Of a stretch of 64,000 bases of DNA, positions 32,363 through 41,944 are shown in pieces (within the stretch, counting starts at the first letter, position 1; each line of letters starts with the position of its first letter). The translations under genes were made by a program, and so were the position numbers. The stretch spans positions 1 through 64,000 of the forward strand of contig CADBQN010000037.1 of NCBI GenBank assembly GCA_902796855.1. The letters run 5' to 3'. Source of the DNA: an uncultured Bacillota bacterium (GTDB lineage: Bacteria; Bacillota; Dehalobacteriia; UBA7702). The notes below the pieces were generated by a model. That model was not told the DNA's origin. It saw only the letters and a program-made list of their open reading frames with translations, and did no database searches.

Positions 32363-33485
32363 TTGAACGTTCCTTTCCGGCGCGGACATCAAATCTTGAG
32401 CGGTTTCGGTTCCCGGCGGTCCGGGCGGCGGCAGCCGTGCCGTTCCTGCCGAGGTGACGGACAATCCCCACGGCGGAGACGATGATCACACAGCCGCAGA
32501 AAATCAGATAAGCCCAGGGAAAACCTTCTTCCTCATCGTTTTCCCCCGTTTTGGCGCTGTCTTTCGCCGTTTCCTCCGTCTTCGTCTGATCCTTCGTTTC
32601 CTCCGTATCGGCGCTGTCCGCGGCGGGAGCGGCGGCGCCGTTCTTCATCGCCGCCTGTTCTTCCGCGCTCAGCGGGCCGAGATCCACACCGTTATACTCG
32701 GCGTTCATATAAATCTTGCCGGCTTCCAGCGTTTCGCCCTTACGGCGGAAGAGCTCGCTGACGGTGACAAAGGTATAGCCCTCGTCCATCAGCTCATCGA
32801 GGGTGGCGACACAGCCGTCGACGGAGGTGTCGTAGAGATCGTGCATCAGGATGATGGCGCCGTCGGCGGCCTGGGCGCGGATCCGCGAGGCCACGGCGTC
32901 GGCGTTGCGCGATTTCCAGTCCAGCGTATCCACGGACCAGAGGATCAGCGGCACGTCCACGGCGGCGCAGACGGCTTCGTTGGCGCTGCCCCCGGGGGGA
33001 CGCAGCAGCGTTTTGCCGATGTCGGTGCCGATAACGTTGGAGATGGCCTCGTTGGTGCGGTTGACCTGGTCGTTGATCGTGGCGGCGTCACCGCCGGTGA
33101 GGGTGAAATGGGTATACGTGTGGTTGGCGATTTCGTGGCCTTCATCGTATTCCCTTTTGATCAGATCGCTGAATTCTTCAATCCGCTCACCGACAACGAA
33201 GAACGTGGCTTTGATGTTTCGGGCTTTCAGTTCGTCCAAAAGCTTTTCCGTATTGGCGCTGGGCCCGTCGTCAAAGGTCAGGGCCATGAGGCCGCCTTTG
33301 ATTTTCACCGAGGAGGTCTCCCCGGCGGCCTTCAGCTCCTGCGCCTTGGCGGCGGCGTTTTCCTTGCCCGCGGCGACGGTATCGGCGAAGGAGGTGCCTC
33401 CTTCCCCGGCGCCGAGAACGGGCAGGGCGTATATCATCAGCGAAACAGCGATCACGGACAGGATCGCGACGATTTTTCTTTTCAT
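32274..33485 (-). CDS. Membrane-anchored polysaccharide deacetylase
   Basis: 403 residues: signal/anchor, NodB domain (T-F-D-D-G-P near residue 70, H-T-Y-T-H, R-P-P-G-G), an acidic/threonine-rich linker and a C-terminal membrane segment (A-Y-L-I-F-C-G-C-V-I-I-V). It is paralogous to the deacetylase encoded next. The last 30 or so codons, rich in R and N, overlap the signal-peptide coding region of that gene by 89 bases in another frame, which is unusual and may reflect a lost stop codon or a small frameshift near the end. Confidence 0.85.
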   Translation of the reverse strand: MKRKIVAILSVIAVSLMIYALPVLGAGEGGTSFADTVAAGKENAAAKAQELKAAGETSSVKIKGGLMALTFDDGPSANTEKLLDELKARNIKATFFVVGERIEEFSDLIKREYDEGHEIANHTYTHFTLTGGDAATINDQVNRTNEAISNVIGTDIGKTLLRPPGGSANEAVCAAVDVPLILWSVDTLDWKSRNADAVASRIRAQAADGAIILMHDLYDTSVDGCVATLDELMDEGYTFVTVSELFRRKGETLEAGKIYMNAEYNGVDLGPLSAEEQAAMKNGAAAPAADSADTEETKDQTKTEETAKDSAKTGENDEEEGFPWAYLIFCGCVIIVSAVGIVRHLGRNGTAAAARTAGNRNRSRFDVRAGKERSNEKNTAHNRTRGRAGSNRNRRSAAQRRRR

Positions 33486-34504
33486 GATACCGGACTCTTT
33501 TTCTGTGCAGATTTCGGGCAGATCAGCCCGATGAGGAAGCCGTAGACCCCGTGGAAGGCACGGCGGTAGAGCGGCGTGGAGAACACGGCGACCAGGAGGA
33601 CGCAGAGGGAAAGAACAACGGCGTATTCCGCGCCGTGGGGCAGGGAGACAGCGGCAAAGAGCATGTCGCAGAGGATCAGGAAATAGGTGTGCGAAAGGTA
33701 GAGCGGCAGCGTATCGCCGCCGATATAGGCGAGGAAGTTCTTTTTCGCCGGCATGGCGGCAAGAACGAGGCCGCCGGTGAGCACCGCCATGGCAAGGGCG
33801 CCGTAATAGAGACCGAGGCCCAGCCAGACGCTGTCGAAGGACGCCATGTTCATGGTGTGCAGCAAAAGGCTCTTCGCGCCGCCGTAGGAGAGGATCCCCG
33901 CTTTCATCAGCATGACCGTGGCAGCGTAGATCGCCGCGAGGAGCGCGATTGCCAGAGGCCGCGGCAGACGCCGTACTTTGGCGACGTGCTCCGGTCCCGC
34001 GCAGTAGCCCAGCAGAAAGAAGAAGAGGAAACCGACGGTCTTATTGATCGCCAGCACCAGCTCAGCGTCGCTCAGAAACATGATCAGCGGCGAGACGAGA
34101 AAGGAGATCAGCAGAATATGCGGGATCCGGATCAGGTCTTTCAGGAACAGCCGCCAGAAAAACAGCGCCACGATGTACCAGATGGCGTAGCCGGGGTCGA
34201 GAAAATGGCGGATGTAGTGGACGCTGCCGTTGGTGAGATATTTGAAGATCACCCAGAAGACCTGGGCGACGACGTAGACGAGAAACAGGTTCCGAAACGC
34301 CGTTTCCCGGCACTTTTCGACATTCTTTGAGAAAAAGCCGGAAATAAAGATGAACAGCGGCATATGGAAATAGTAGATGAACACTACAAGGGACCGGGGG
34401 ATGAGATCCTGTTTCGCGATACAGCAGCCCAGCAGGTGACAGAGGACGACGGTAATGATCAGCAGGCCTTTTACGTTGTCATACAGATAATCTCGTTCCG
34501 ACAT
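33482..34504 (-). CDS. Acyltransferase family 3 membrane protein
   Basis: 340 residues with about ten membrane segments. The N-terminal D-N-V-K-G-L-L-I-I-T-V-V-L-C-H and F-H-M-P-L-F-I-F-I-S-G-F match the acyltransferase-3 (OafA / fucose acetylase-like) pattern with its catalytic histidine. It would O-acetylate a cell-surface sugar. It overlaps the deacetylase start by ATGA, so the three genes form a cell-wall modification operon. Confidence 0.8.
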   Translation of the reverse strand: MSERDYLYDNVKGLLIITVVLCHLLGCCIAKQDLIPRSLVVFIYYFHMPLFIFISGFFSKNVEKCRETAFRNLFLVYVVAQVFWVIFKYLTNGSVHYIRHFLDPGYAIWYIVALFFWRLFLKDLIRIPHILLISFLVSPLIMFLSDAELVLAINKTVGFLFFFLLGYCAGPEHVAKVRRLPRPLAIALLAAIYAATVMLMKAGILSYGGAKSLLLHTMNMASFDSVWLGLGLYYGALAMAVLTGGLVLAAMPAKKNFLAYIGGDTLPLYLSHTYFLILCDMLFAAVSLPHGAEYAVVLSLCVLLVAVFSTPLYRRAFHGVYGFLIGLICPKSAQKKSPVS

Positions 34505-34671
34505 AGCGACTCCTTGCGGCGGCGCGGCGTTCCCGCCGCGAAATAGGGATAGCCCTTCTTACCATTATATAAAAAACGGCACGTTTTTACAATTGATTTT
34601 ATCAATATTTAATAAAAAAAACAAAACGGATCCCGCGGGGCGGTTTCCACCGCGAAAGCCCCGGCGCGGCG

Positions 34672-35646
34672 TCAGCGAAGACCTTCGCCCCGAACGGGAG
34701 CCGCGGCGTCATGCTTCGCGAAGAACGACACCGTTTCCCCGAAGCAGAGATCGGGATCGGTATAGAAGCACTTGCCGTGGGCGGCGCCGCCGACAAAGAC
34801 CAGCTCCTTTTCGCCGCCGCTGGCGGCGTAGTTCCGCCGGGTCATCGCCGTGGGGACAAAATCATCGTCGAGACCGTGAAAGAACAGAACGGGATAACGG
34901 TTCTTCGGCAGCAGCGCCTCGGTGGTGGGAGCGTCGATATCGAAGCCGCAGCGGCGGCGGATGTGCTCCCGATACACCGCGGCGACGGTCTTTTCGCCAA
35001 AGCGGAGCCGCTTTTTGATGAGGTGCTCCATTTCCTCCCGGGCCCCGGTAAAGCCGCAGTCGGCGATAATACCACGCAGGGAAGCGGGGAGTTCCTCCAC
35101 GGAAGCCGCCCGAAGCACCGTCGTGCTCCCCATCGAAAGTCCCCAAAGGTACAGCGGCAGGCCGGGGAACTCCGCCGCCGCGGAAGCCGCCCAAAGGGCG
35201 CAGTCCTCCGCCTCTTTAATACCGTAGGTGATATAGTCGCCGCCGCTCTTGCCGTGGGCGCGCTCGTCGGCAAACAGCAGCGCGCAGCCCATTTCAAGCA
35301 GCGGCTTCACCAGCACGGCGAAGTCCTTCATCCAGGAGGAGCGCCAGCCGTGCATCAGAACGACAACCCGTTTCGGCTCCCGGGGAACGAACAGCTCCGC
35401 CCGGAGCAGCAGGCCGTCGCCGCTGCGGAGCGTCCGCCGCCGCCGGGGAAGGTCGTCGATTTCCCGTTCCAGCGCGGTGACGACGGGGCCGTAAACGTCG
35501 TCGCCCTGTTCCTTCGCGAGGAGCCGCCGGATCGGTCCGGGGATCCGCGGCGGTTCCCGGCAGACAGCCATTTCAAAAAAATAACGGTAGACCCACGCGG
35601 CGGCGATCCCGCCGGCGGCGGCGCCGGTCAAAAGCGCTTTTTTCAC
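34672..35646 (-). CDS. Alpha/beta hydrolase with N-terminal membrane anchor
   Basis: 324 residues. A hydrophobic N-terminus (residues 5-20) precedes an alpha/beta hydrolase domain with L-M-H-G-W near residue 98, nucleophile G-L-S-M-G-S near 165, and late D (G-L-D-D-D-F-V) and H (A-A-H-G-K) for the triad. Similar to serine aminopeptidase/esterase-like surface hydrolases. The start is taken as GTG at 35646, 8 bases after AGGAGG; the GTG at 35655 would overlap the site. Confidence 0.8.
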   Translation of the reverse strand: MKKALLTGAAAGGIAAAWVYRYFFEMAVCREPPRIPGPIRRLLAKEQGDDVYGPVVTALEREIDDLPRRRRTLRSGDGLLLRAELFVPREPKRVVVLMHGWRSSWMKDFAVLVKPLLEMGCALLFADERAHGKSGGDYITYGIKEAEDCALWAASAAAEFPGLPLYLWGLSMGSTTVLRAASVEELPASLRGIIADCGFTGAREEMEHLIKKRLRFGEKTVAAVYREHIRRRCGFDIDAPTTEALLPKNRYPVLFFHGLDDDFVPTAMTRRNYAASGGEKELVFVGGAAHGKCFYTDPDLCFGETVSFFAKHDAAAPVRGEGLR

Positions 35647-35746
35647 GGTCAGCACCTCCTTTTTCTCCTCTCAGTTTAGCACAGGGAAGCCGAAAAGAAA
35701 AGCGGCGATCGCTTCTTTCCGAAAGACTTCACCTTTTGGACACTTC

Positions 35747-35781
35747 AAAAAAAGGGGACGGTTCCAAAAAGGAACCGTCCC
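35747..35781 (-). terminator. Terminator of the ppdK operon
   Basis: Minus strand: GGGACGGTTCC / GGAACCGTCCC, 11-bp perfect stem, 5-base loop, then CTTTTTTT. Confidence 0.9.
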
Positions 35782-35796
35782 GCAGAAAACCGTTTC

Positions 35797-38448
35797 TTAT
35801 TCGCCGCGTTTTTCGCGAATGGCGGCCTGGGCGGCGGCCAGACGGGCGATGGGCACCCGGTAAGGCGAGCAGCTGACAAAGTCGAGGCCGAGGCGGTGGC
35901 AGAGATCGATGGAATCGGGGTCGCCGCCGTGTTCGCCGCAGATGCCGATGAGGAAGTCGGGCTTGACTTCTCTGGCGCCTTCAATGGCGATGTTCATCAG
36001 TTTGCCGACGCCCTTTTCATCCAGGGAGACGAAGGGGCTGATGGGCAGGACTTTCTGTTCCACATAGGAGTGGAGGAACTTCCCTTCGGCGTCGTCGCGG
36101 GAGAAGCCGAAAGTCGTCTGGGTCAGGTCGTTGGTGCCGAAGGAGAAGAAATCGGCTTCCACGGCGAGCTCATCGGTGGTGAGAGCGGCCCGGGGCACTT
36201 CGACCATGGTGCCGACGGTATAGGAGAACTTGACGTTTTCTCTCGCCATGATTTCTTTGGCGACTTCGTCGACGATGGCGCGGAGACGATGGAACTCATT
36301 GATATGCACGACGAGGGGAATTTCCACTTCGGGAACGACTTCCACGCCTTCCTTCGTCAGGTCGGCGCAGGCTTCAAAGACGGCTCTGGCCTGCATTTCG
36401 TAGATTTCCGGATAGGTGATGCCGAGGCGGCAGCCGCGGTGACCGAGCATCGGGTTGAATTCGGAGAGGGCGACGACTTTCTTCATCAGCTCTTCCTTTT
36501 CGGCGATGACGGCGGGGTCGCCGTTGGTGCATTTCAGCGTCGTGATTTCCACCAGGAGGTCTTCCTTGTTGGGGAGGAACTCATGGAGCGGCGGATCCAG
36601 GAAGCGGATGGTAACGGGGAAACCGGCCATGACTTTGAGGATACCGTAGAAATCACCTTTCTGCATCGGCAGGAGCTTCGCCAGAGCGGCTTTGCGGCCT
36701 TCCACGTCGTCGGCCATGATCATTTCCTGAACGGCGGGGAGACGGTCCACTTCCATGAACATATGCTCCGTTCTGGTGAGGCCAATGCCCTGGGCGCCGA
36801 AATCGCGGGCTTTCTGGGCGTCGGGCGGATTGTCGGCGTTGGCGCGGACGCCGAGGGTACGGACGTCGTCGGCCCAGCCGAGGTATTTTTCAAAATTGTC
36901 GTCCATGGCGGAGGAGGTCATCGGCACTTCACCGATGAAGATGCGGCCGGTGGCGCCGTCGATGGAGACGATGTCGTTTTCGGTGAGGGTTTCGCCGCCG
37001 ATGGTGACTTTCTTCCCTTCGGCGTCGATGTTCAGGGCTTCGGCGCCGCAGACGGCGGGAACGCCCATGCCCCGGGCCAGGACCGCCGCGTGGGAGGTCA
37101 TACCGCCGTGGCTCGTCAGGATCCCCTGAGCCTGCACCATGCCGTGAATGTCCTCGGGGGTGGTTTCGGTGCGGATCAGGATGACTTTTTCACCGGCTTT
37201 GCCCATTTCCTCGGCGGTGTCGGCGTCAAAGACGCATTTGCCGCAGGCGGCGCCGGGGGAGGCGGGGAGACCGCCGGCGACGGCTTCGATCTTCGCTTTC
37301 GGGTCGATGCCGGGGTGGAGCAGCTGGTTGATCTGGAGGGGATCGAGGCGCATCAGCGCTTCTTCCTTATCGATGAGGCCTTCTTCCACCATTTCAACGG
37401 CGGCGCGGACAGCGGCGGCAGCGGTGCGCTTGCCGTTTCTCGTCTGGAGCATAAAGAGCTTGCCGCGTTCAACGGTGAATTCCATATCCTGCATATCGCG
37501 GTAATGTTTTTCCAGGGTGGAGGCGATGTTCAGGAACTGCCCGTAGACTTCGGGCATATCCTGTTCCAGGCTGGCGATGGGCTGGGGAGTGCGGATCCCG
37601 GCGACGACGTCTTCGCCCTGGGCGTTGATGAGGTATTCGCCAAAGAGGCCCTTTTCGCCGGTGGCGGGATTGCGGGTAAAGGCCACGCCGGTGCCGCAGT
37701 CGTTGCCCATGTTCCCAAAGACCATGCACTGGACGTTGACGGCGGTGCCGAGGTCATCGGGGATCTTGTTGGCTTTGCGGTAATAGATGGCGCGGTCGGA
37801 ATTCCAGGAGCGGAACACGGCCATAACGGCTAAGAGAAGCTGTTTTTCCGGTTCCTGGGGGAATTCGTCGCCGGTGCCTTCTTTATAGATGGCTTTGTAG
37901 GTGTCGATGAGGCCGGCCAGAGCTTCGGCGGAGAGCTGATGGTCGTGCTGAACGCCTTCGGCGTCTCTCAGTTTGGCGAGAGCGTTTTCAAAGAGGGCGG
38001 CGTCCACGCCCATGGCCACGTCGCCGAACATCTGGATAAAGCGGCGGTAGCAGTCCAAAGCGAAGCGGCGGTTATCGGTGGCGGCGGCCATGCCTTCCAC
38101 CGTATCGTCATTGAGACCGAGATTCAAGATGGTGTCCATCATCCCGGGCATCGAGATCTTCGCGCCGGAACGGACGGAGACAAGAAGCGGGTTTTCTCTG
38201 TCGCCCAATTTTTTGCCGATGGTTTCTTCCACGACTTTGAGTTTTTCCTTCAGTTCCTCCTCAAGGCCGGCGGGAAGCTGCTCGTTCTGAACGTAGTATT
38301 CATTGCAGGCTTCGGTCGTAATGGTCAAACCGGGAGGTACCGGCAGGCCGATGTTGGTCATTTCGGCAAGGTTGGCGCCCTTCCCCCCTAAAAGTTCTCT
38401 CATCTCGCTGTTACCTTCGTTAAAAAGGTAAACATACTTCTTACTCAT
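35797..38448 (-). CDS. ppdK: Pyruvate, phosphate dikinase
   Basis: 883 residues, full length. N-terminal ATP-grasp-like domain (L-L-G-G-K-G-A-N-L-A-E-M near residue 21), phosphohistidine domain (G-G-M-T-S-H-A-A-V-L-A-R) and PEP/pyruvate barrel (F-G-T-N-D-L-T-Q-T-T-F-G) are in order. It interconverts pyruvate + ATP + Pi and PEP + AMP + PPi. It overlaps by 8 bases with ppsR, which encodes its regulator. Confidence 0.98.
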   Translation of the reverse strand: MSKKYVYLFNEGNSEMRELLGGKGANLAEMTNIGLPVPPGLTITTEACNEYYVQNEQLPAGLEEELKEKLKVVEETIGKKLGDRENPLLVSVRSGAKISMPGMMDTILNLGLNDDTVEGMAAATDNRRFALDCYRRFIQMFGDVAMGVDAALFENALAKLRDAEGVQHDHQLSAEALAGLIDTYKAIYKEGTGDEFPQEPEKQLLLAVMAVFRSWNSDRAIYYRKANKIPDDLGTAVNVQCMVFGNMGNDCGTGVAFTRNPATGEKGLFGEYLINAQGEDVVAGIRTPQPIASLEQDMPEVYGQFLNIASTLEKHYRDMQDMEFTVERGKLFMLQTRNGKRTAAAAVRAAVEMVEEGLIDKEEALMRLDPLQINQLLHPGIDPKAKIEAVAGGLPASPGAACGKCVFDADTAEEMGKAGEKVILIRTETTPEDIHGMVQAQGILTSHGGMTSHAAVLARGMGVPAVCGAEALNIDAEGKKVTIGGETLTENDIVSIDGATGRIFIGEVPMTSSAMDDNFEKYLGWADDVRTLGVRANADNPPDAQKARDFGAQGIGLTRTEHMFMEVDRLPAVQEMIMADDVEGRKAALAKLLPMQKGDFYGILKVMAGFPVTIRFLDPPLHEFLPNKEDLLVEITTLKCTNGDPAVIAEKEELMKKVVALSEFNPMLGHRGCRLGITYPEIYEMQARAVFEACADLTKEGVEVVPEVEIPLVVHINEFHRLRAIVDEVAKEIMARENVKFSYTVGTMVEVPRAALTTDELAVEADFFSFGTNDLTQTTFGFSRDDAEGKFLHSYVEQKVLPISPFVSLDEKGVGKLMNIAIEGAREVKPDFLIGICGEHGGDPDSIDLCHRLGLDFVSCSPYRVPIARLAAAQAAIREKRGE

Positions 38449-39256
38449 GAAGTGCCTCCTTATAGATTTCTAATATATTTCCTGCCGTTTCCTCCACCGC
38501 TTTGTTGGTGACATCCAGCACGCGGCAGCCGAGACGGCGGTAAACCTTGTTGGCGTAGTCCAGCTCTTCCAAAAGCCGGTTGGGGTCGGCGTAATTGGTG
38601 CCGCAGGCGGCGGCGCCCATGATCCTCAGCCGTTCGCTGCGGATCTCGTTCAAAACGCCGGGACGGATCGTCAGGCCGATGAGTTTTCGGCGGGGAAGCT
38701 CCGCAACAACCTGAGGCAAAGGGACCTCGGGGACGAGAGGCAGATTGGCCACGCGGAGACCCCGGTTGGCCAGATACATCGAGACCGGCGTTTTCGACGT
38801 CCGGGAGACGCCCAAAATCACCAGATCCGCCCCGCGAAAGCCGCGGGGGTCTTTGCCGTCGTCGTACTGAACGGCGAATTCCACGGCGGAAACGCGGTGG
38901 AAGTAATCCTCGTCGAGCTGACGGAGTTTGCCCACCTCATAGCCGGGAGCCAGGCGAAAGCCGGTGGCGATGGCGTCGATGCAGGGCGAGAGCACATCCA
39001 CGGCGGTGACGTCCCTTGCCGCGGTCTCCGCCCACATCACGCTCTTCAGATCCGGCGTGACCAGGGTATAGAAAATCACGGCTTTTTCCGCGGCGGCCTC
39101 GGCGACGATCTCGCCGATCCGGGCGGCGTCGTCGACCCGATGAAAGCGGCGCGTTTCCAGGGCGCCGTCGCTGAACTGCGACAGCGCTGCCTTGGCGACG
39201 ACTTCCGCCGTCTCGCCGATGGAGTCGGAAACAATGTATACGTAGTGATCAGCCAT
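38441..39256 (-). CDS. ppsR: PPDK regulatory protein (bifunctional kinase/pyrophosphorylase)
   Basis: 271 residues of the DUF299 family. V-S-D-S-I-G-E-T-A-E near residue 9 and the P-loop-like G-V-S-R-T-S-K-T-P near 153 are typical. It inactivates PPDK by ADP-dependent phosphorylation next to the catalytic histidine and reactivates it by phosphorolysis. I use ATG at 39256 (GAGGTG site); the longer frame lacks a good site. Confidence 0.93.
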   Translation of the reverse strand: MADHYVYIVSDSIGETAEVVAKAALSQFSDGALETRRFHRVDDAARIGEIVAEAAAEKAVIFYTLVTPDLKSVMWAETAARDVTAVDVLSPCIDAIATGFRLAPGYEVGKLRQLDEDYFHRVSAVEFAVQYDDGKDPRGFRGADLVILGVSRTSKTPVSMYLANRGLRVANLPLVPEVPLPQVVAELPRRKLIGLTIRPGVLNEIRSERLRIMGAAACGTNYADPNRLLEELDYANKVYRRLGCRVLDVTNKAVEETAGNILEIYKEALHE

Positions 39257-39576
39257 ATGCACCTCATTCACGTCAAAACGCGGCGGCGGCTCTCTCCAAA
39301 AGAAAAAAGACGGTAAAACTTCCGCGCCGGCGCGGACCCGCGCCGGAGACGAAGATTTTTTACCGAATTTCAGTTTCAATAGACCGCTTTCCCCGTACAC
39401 ATTTATTGTATACGATAAAAATCCCATGTCAAGGGATTTCCGCGAAATTGACGGAGTTTTTTTGTCTTTTTTCTGAAAATAAATGAAGAATTACCGCATT
39501 TTTGTTAATCGATTTATAAGATTTTTTTCATTGTTCTTTTATGGAACAAATCGGCGGCATATGGTATGATACAGAT

Positions 39577-39672
39577 AACCGGGAAAGTAAACGCACTGTT
39601 CCTTTCCTTCTCCTTTCTTTTTTCCCTTTCATAAAAGTTCCCCGCGCCGAACGGCACGGGGAACCTTTTTTT
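39577..39672 (+). ncRNA. Candidate small RNA
   Basis: TATGAT at 39565-39570 with a weak TGGAAC 17 bases upstream, then about 95 bases ending in GTTCCCCG / CGGGGAAC and TTTTTTT. The middle is a long pyrimidine run (39600-39628) that could pair with Shine-Dalgarno sequences. There is no open frame with a start site. Sequence-only evidence, so tentative. Confidence 0.3.
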
Positions 39673-39824
39673 ACCGACGCGGCAAAACGGGTCACGAAAG
39701 TTTTAAAAATGTTCCACCGAACGTCTATGGCTTTTTGCGGCAAATCGGGTTATTCTGTTAGTGGGTTATTTATATATATTTTGTTGTTTTACTTCTTCTC
39801 CGAAATAACAACAGGAACCCCGGA

Positions 39825-39853
39825 CCCCCGCGATTTCATTCGCGGGGGTTTTT
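39825..39853 (+). terminator. Orphan plus-strand terminator
   Basis: CCCCCGCG / CGCGGGGG with an 8-base loop and TTTTT. It faces the glyS stop; read on the minus strand it has no T tract, so it is not the glyS terminator. Confidence 0.6.
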
Positions 39854-39867
39854 GGTTTGACACGTCT

Positions 39868-41943
39868 TTATTTCGCCATAACGATCTGCGTGAAATCGGC
39901 GGCTTTCAGCATATCGTCGCTGATGGCTCTAAGCAGGCCGAGGCGGCTCGCTTTCAGCGCTTCGTCGTCGCACATCACCATGATGTCGGTGAGGAAAGCG
40001 TCGATGGGGGCGCGGAGAGCGGCAATGGCGGAAAAGGCCGCTTTGAAATCGTCCTTCGCCAAGGAGGCGGAAAGCTCTTCCTTAAAGCGCTTCCCGGCGG
40101 CGACCAGCTGCCGTTCGGCGTCTTCCGTCAGCAGACTTTCGTCAAAGACGGCGCTTTCGGCGTTCTTCGCCAGATTGTTGACGCGGGTGAAGCCCGCCAT
40201 CAGCGGCTCGAAATCAGCGTCGCCGCGGAAGGCTTCCAGCGCCTCGCCCTTGCGGCGGATGAGGCAAAAATCGTCGGGCGTATCGCTCATCACGGCGTTG
40301 ACGGTGTCATAGCTCAGTCCCTCGTCGCTGAGGACGTTGTTGAGCCGCTGGGCCATAAAGGCGTAGACCCGTTCTTTCGTTTCCTCTTTCGACTTTTTCG
40401 TTTCATAGCCGGCGGCGATCTGCGCGTAGGCCACGTCGACGAGGGCGCCGAAATCCAGCGTGAGGCCGCCGTTTAAGATAATCTGGGTGATGCCCATGGC
40501 CTGACGGCGCAGGGCGTAGGGGTCCTGGGAACCGGTAGGTTCCAGATCCATCGAAAAGAAACCGACGACACTGTCGATCTTGTCGGCGATGGAGACGATC
40601 ATCCCCAAAAGGCTTTCGGGGAGGTCGTCACCGGCGAACCGGGGCATATAGCTTTCGCGGATGCTCCGCCCCACTTCGACGTCTTCGCCCTGGGCGACGC
40701 TGTAATACTCGCCCATGATCCCCTGGAGCTCGGGGAATTCATAGACCATGTTGGAGACAAGGTCGGCCTTGGCCAGATACGCGCCGCGGCGGGCCTTTTC
40801 CTCATCGGCGCCGAGGTTCTTCGCCAGATACCCGGCGAGATCCACCATGCGTTCCACCTTTTCGTAGAGGGTGCCCATGGTGATGTGGAAGACGATGGGC
40901 TTCAGCCGTTCCACGTTGGAGCCGAGGTCAATCTTGAGATCCTCGTCATAAAAGAACTCGGCGTCGGCGAGACGGGCGCGGAGCACCTTTTCGTTGCCGG
41001 CGGTAACGATATCGATGTGACGGGGCAGACCGTTGCGGACGGTGACAAAGTGCGGGAGCAGATTGCCGTTCTCATCGGTCACGGGGAAATAACGCTGGTG
41101 CTCCTTCATCGGCGTGATGACGGCTTCCTTCGGGATGCGCAGGTATTTTTCCTCAAAGGAGCCCATCAGCGCCGTGGGATATTCCAAAAGGAAGACGACT
41201 TCGTCGAGGAGCTCCTCGTCCTTCTCAACGAGGACATGATGCTCCCGCTCGATGGCGGCGATCTGCTCTTTGATGACGGCGCGGCGTTCCTCGGGATCCA
41301 CCATCACGTAGTTCTCCCGCAGCTGATCCACGTAGGTGCCGGGATTTTCAATGACGACGTCGCCGCTGCCGTAGAAGCGGTGGCTCCGGGAGACGCGGCC
41401 GCTCTCCACATCGACGATGCGGACGGGAACAATCTCTTCGCCGAAGAGGGCGACGATCCAGTGAATGGGACGGATAAAACGCAGGTCGTGGTCGCTCCAG
41501 CGCATCGGTTTCGGGAATTTGAGGCTGAGCACCGTTTTCGCGAGGAGCTCCGGCAGAATCGCCATGGCGCTTTCGCCTTTTTCCTCTTTGACGGCAAAGA
41601 CGTATTCGCCGCCTTTCAGCGCCCGGATGGTGATGTCCTCGGCGCTGAGCCCCTTGGAGCGCAAAAACCCTTCCAACGCTCTGGTGGGGCTGCCCTCGGC
41701 GTCAAAGGCGGCTTTCCGGGCCGGCCCTTTGATCTCCTCTTTCAAATCCTTCTGCTGTTCGGCGAGACCGTCGACGAAGAGGGTCAGGCGGCGGGGCGTA
41801 CCCATGCCGCGGACGTTTTCAAAATCAAGGCGCGCTTCGGTCAGCGCTTTTTTCGCCGCTTCGACGAGGCCGCTGATGCTCCCGGCCATAAAACGGGCGG
41901 GAATCTCTTCCACGCCGATTTCAAATAAAAGATCTCTTGCCAT
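39868..41943 (-). CDS. glyS: Glycyl-tRNA synthetase beta subunit
   Basis: 691 residues, the usual length. N-terminal L-L-F-E-I-G-V-E-E-I-P-A-R and G-T-P-R-R-L near residue 47 are typical of the bacterial alpha2beta2 enzyme. The C-terminal anticodon-binding region is intact. It follows glyQ with a 1-base gap under the same T-box. Confidence 0.98.
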   Translation of the reverse strand: MARDLLFEIGVEEIPARFMAGSISGLVEAAKKALTEARLDFENVRGMGTPRRLTLFVDGLAEQQKDLKEEIKGPARKAAFDAEGSPTRALEGFLRSKGLSAEDITIRALKGGEYVFAVKEEKGESAMAILPELLAKTVLSLKFPKPMRWSDHDLRFIRPIHWIVALFGEEIVPVRIVDVESGRVSRSHRFYGSGDVVIENPGTYVDQLRENYVMVDPEERRAVIKEQIAAIEREHHVLVEKDEELLDEVVFLLEYPTALMGSFEEKYLRIPKEAVITPMKEHQRYFPVTDENGNLLPHFVTVRNGLPRHIDIVTAGNEKVLRARLADAEFFYDEDLKIDLGSNVERLKPIVFHITMGTLYEKVERMVDLAGYLAKNLGADEEKARRGAYLAKADLVSNMVYEFPELQGIMGEYYSVAQGEDVEVGRSIRESYMPRFAGDDLPESLLGMIVSIADKIDSVVGFFSMDLEPTGSQDPYALRRQAMGITQIILNGGLTLDFGALVDVAYAQIAAGYETKKSKEETKERVYAFMAQRLNNVLSDEGLSYDTVNAVMSDTPDDFCLIRRKGEALEAFRGDADFEPLMAGFTRVNNLAKNAESAVFDESLLTEDAERQLVAAGKRFKEELSASLAKDDFKAAFSAIAALRAPIDAFLTDIMVMCDDEALKASRLGLLRAISDDMLKAADFTQIVMAK

Positions 41944-41944
41944 C

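Larger units (their letters stand above)
39257..39867. other. Long intergenic region with plus-strand terminators
   Basis: 611 bases, AT-rich, between ppsR and glyS. It holds the ppsR leader and two plus-strand hairpin-T terminators (39637-39672 and 39825-39853) with no annotated plus-strand gene before them. A TTGTTC-(7)-GAACAA inverted repeat lies at 39531-39549. A short frame with one hydrophobic stretch runs through 39709-39830 but passes the second terminator, so I do not call it. Confidence 0.5.

Noticed and set aside
35896-37833. 645-codon plus-strand frame opposite ppdK
   Set aside because: Shadow of the ppdK reading frame, low-complexity composition.
39709-39830. Type I toxin-like hydrophobic peptide
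   Set aside because: The frame has no ribosome site, does not stop before the terminator at 39825, and only one short hydrophobic run is seen.
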